DNA of 64,000 bases from Hypericibacter adhaerens (GTDB taxonomy: Bacteria > Pseudomonadota > Alphaproteobacteria > Dongiales > Dongiaceae). Under the pieces are notes generated by a model. It searched no databases and had not been told where the DNA came from. It saw only the letters and a list, made by a program, of their open reading frames with translations. The DNA lies in assembly GCF_008728835.1 (NCBI RefSeq), contig NZ_CP042582.1, positions 4,514,217-4,578,216 on the forward strand. The letters are read 5' to 3'. Shown here piece by piece: positions 63,907 to 64,000 of the stretch (its first letter is position 1; the number at the start of each line of letters is the position of its first letter). The position numbers were made by a program, and so were the translations under genes.

Positions 63907-64000
63907 TCACAGCGCCTCGACGTTACCGCAGACGCTGAGCGACTGGCCGGAGATATTGCGCCCGGCGGGCGAGCAGAGGAAGAGCACCATGTTGGCGACG
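63907..64000 (-). CDS. C-terminal end of a short-chain dehydrogenase (partial)
   Basis: The window closes inside this minus-strand gene. The 30 visible residues include MVLFLCSPAGRNISGQSLSV and end CGNVEAL, the standard C-terminal pattern of classical SDRs (FLCSPxGRNISGQ). It is upstream of the dehydrogenase and BKACE genes on the same strand, so it may belong to the same catabolic unit. Confidence 0.8.
   Translation of the reverse strand, partial: VANMVLFLCSPAGRNISGQSLSVCGNVEAL

Overview
The window is about 64 kb of high-GC (roughly two-thirds G+C) chromosomal DNA, densely packed with metabolic genes on both strands. Codon use, Co-type nitrile hydratase, fused E1 dehydrogenase, BKACE and many phytanoyl-CoA dioxygenase, SDR and alpha/beta-hydrolase genes, together with C-rich palindromic intergenic repeats, point to a free-living soil or rhizosphere alphaproteobacterium (Rhodospirillales-like; this is an inference). 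I see no rRNA, tRNA, CRISPR array, prophage or autonomous transposon.

Layout. 1-11 kb: a nitrile/amide region with a nitrile hydratase operon (alpha, beta, accessory) divergent from an amidase, then a CBS protein, an MBL-fold protein, a ThDP enzyme and a two-subunit N,N-dimethylformamidase. 11-16 kb: SulP transporter, acyl-CoA dehydrogenase, methyltransferase, ureidoglycolate-lyase-like protein. 16-21 kb: the most unusual locus, a flagellin with a complete subtilisin-type (S8) protease in its variable region, divergent from a CgeB-like glycosyltransferase and followed by a secreted Pro/Cys-rich protein. 21-32 kb: gamma-glutamylcyclotransferase-like protein, msrA, YtcJ-type amidohydrolase, aldo/keto reductase, aqpZ, M20 carbamoylase/amidohydrolase, NylB-like serine hydrolase, TrpD2. 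32-45 kb: PhyH-bicupin fusion, RlmL-like methyltransferase, an epoxide-hydrolase remnant, several hydrolases (two with Tat leaders), a LysE/NmrA pair, RidA, MFS pump. 45-50 kb: divergent oxyR / ahpC-ahpD peroxide defence, then a chemoreceptor. 50-61 kb: a minus-strand sugar or polyol uptake and catabolism cluster (two permeases, IclR regulator, SMP-30 lactonase, solute-binding protein, fused E1, two SDRs, VOC protein, ATPase) with two matching AT-rich candidate operators. 61-64 kb: BKACE, 3-hydroxyacyl-CoA-dehydrogenase-like gene and an SDR, resembling carnitine-type catabolism.

The intergenic DNA carries several palindromic repeat families and two inverted copies (26.5 and 42.1 kb) of a roughly 292-bp MITE-like element, one apparently inserted into a REP palindrome with a 6-bp target duplication. 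The main candidate for a novel system is the protease-bearing flagellin with its divergent glycosyltransferase: the known enzymatic flagellins (flagellinolysins) carry a zinc metallopeptidase, whereas this one carries a serine protease with all catalytic residues present.
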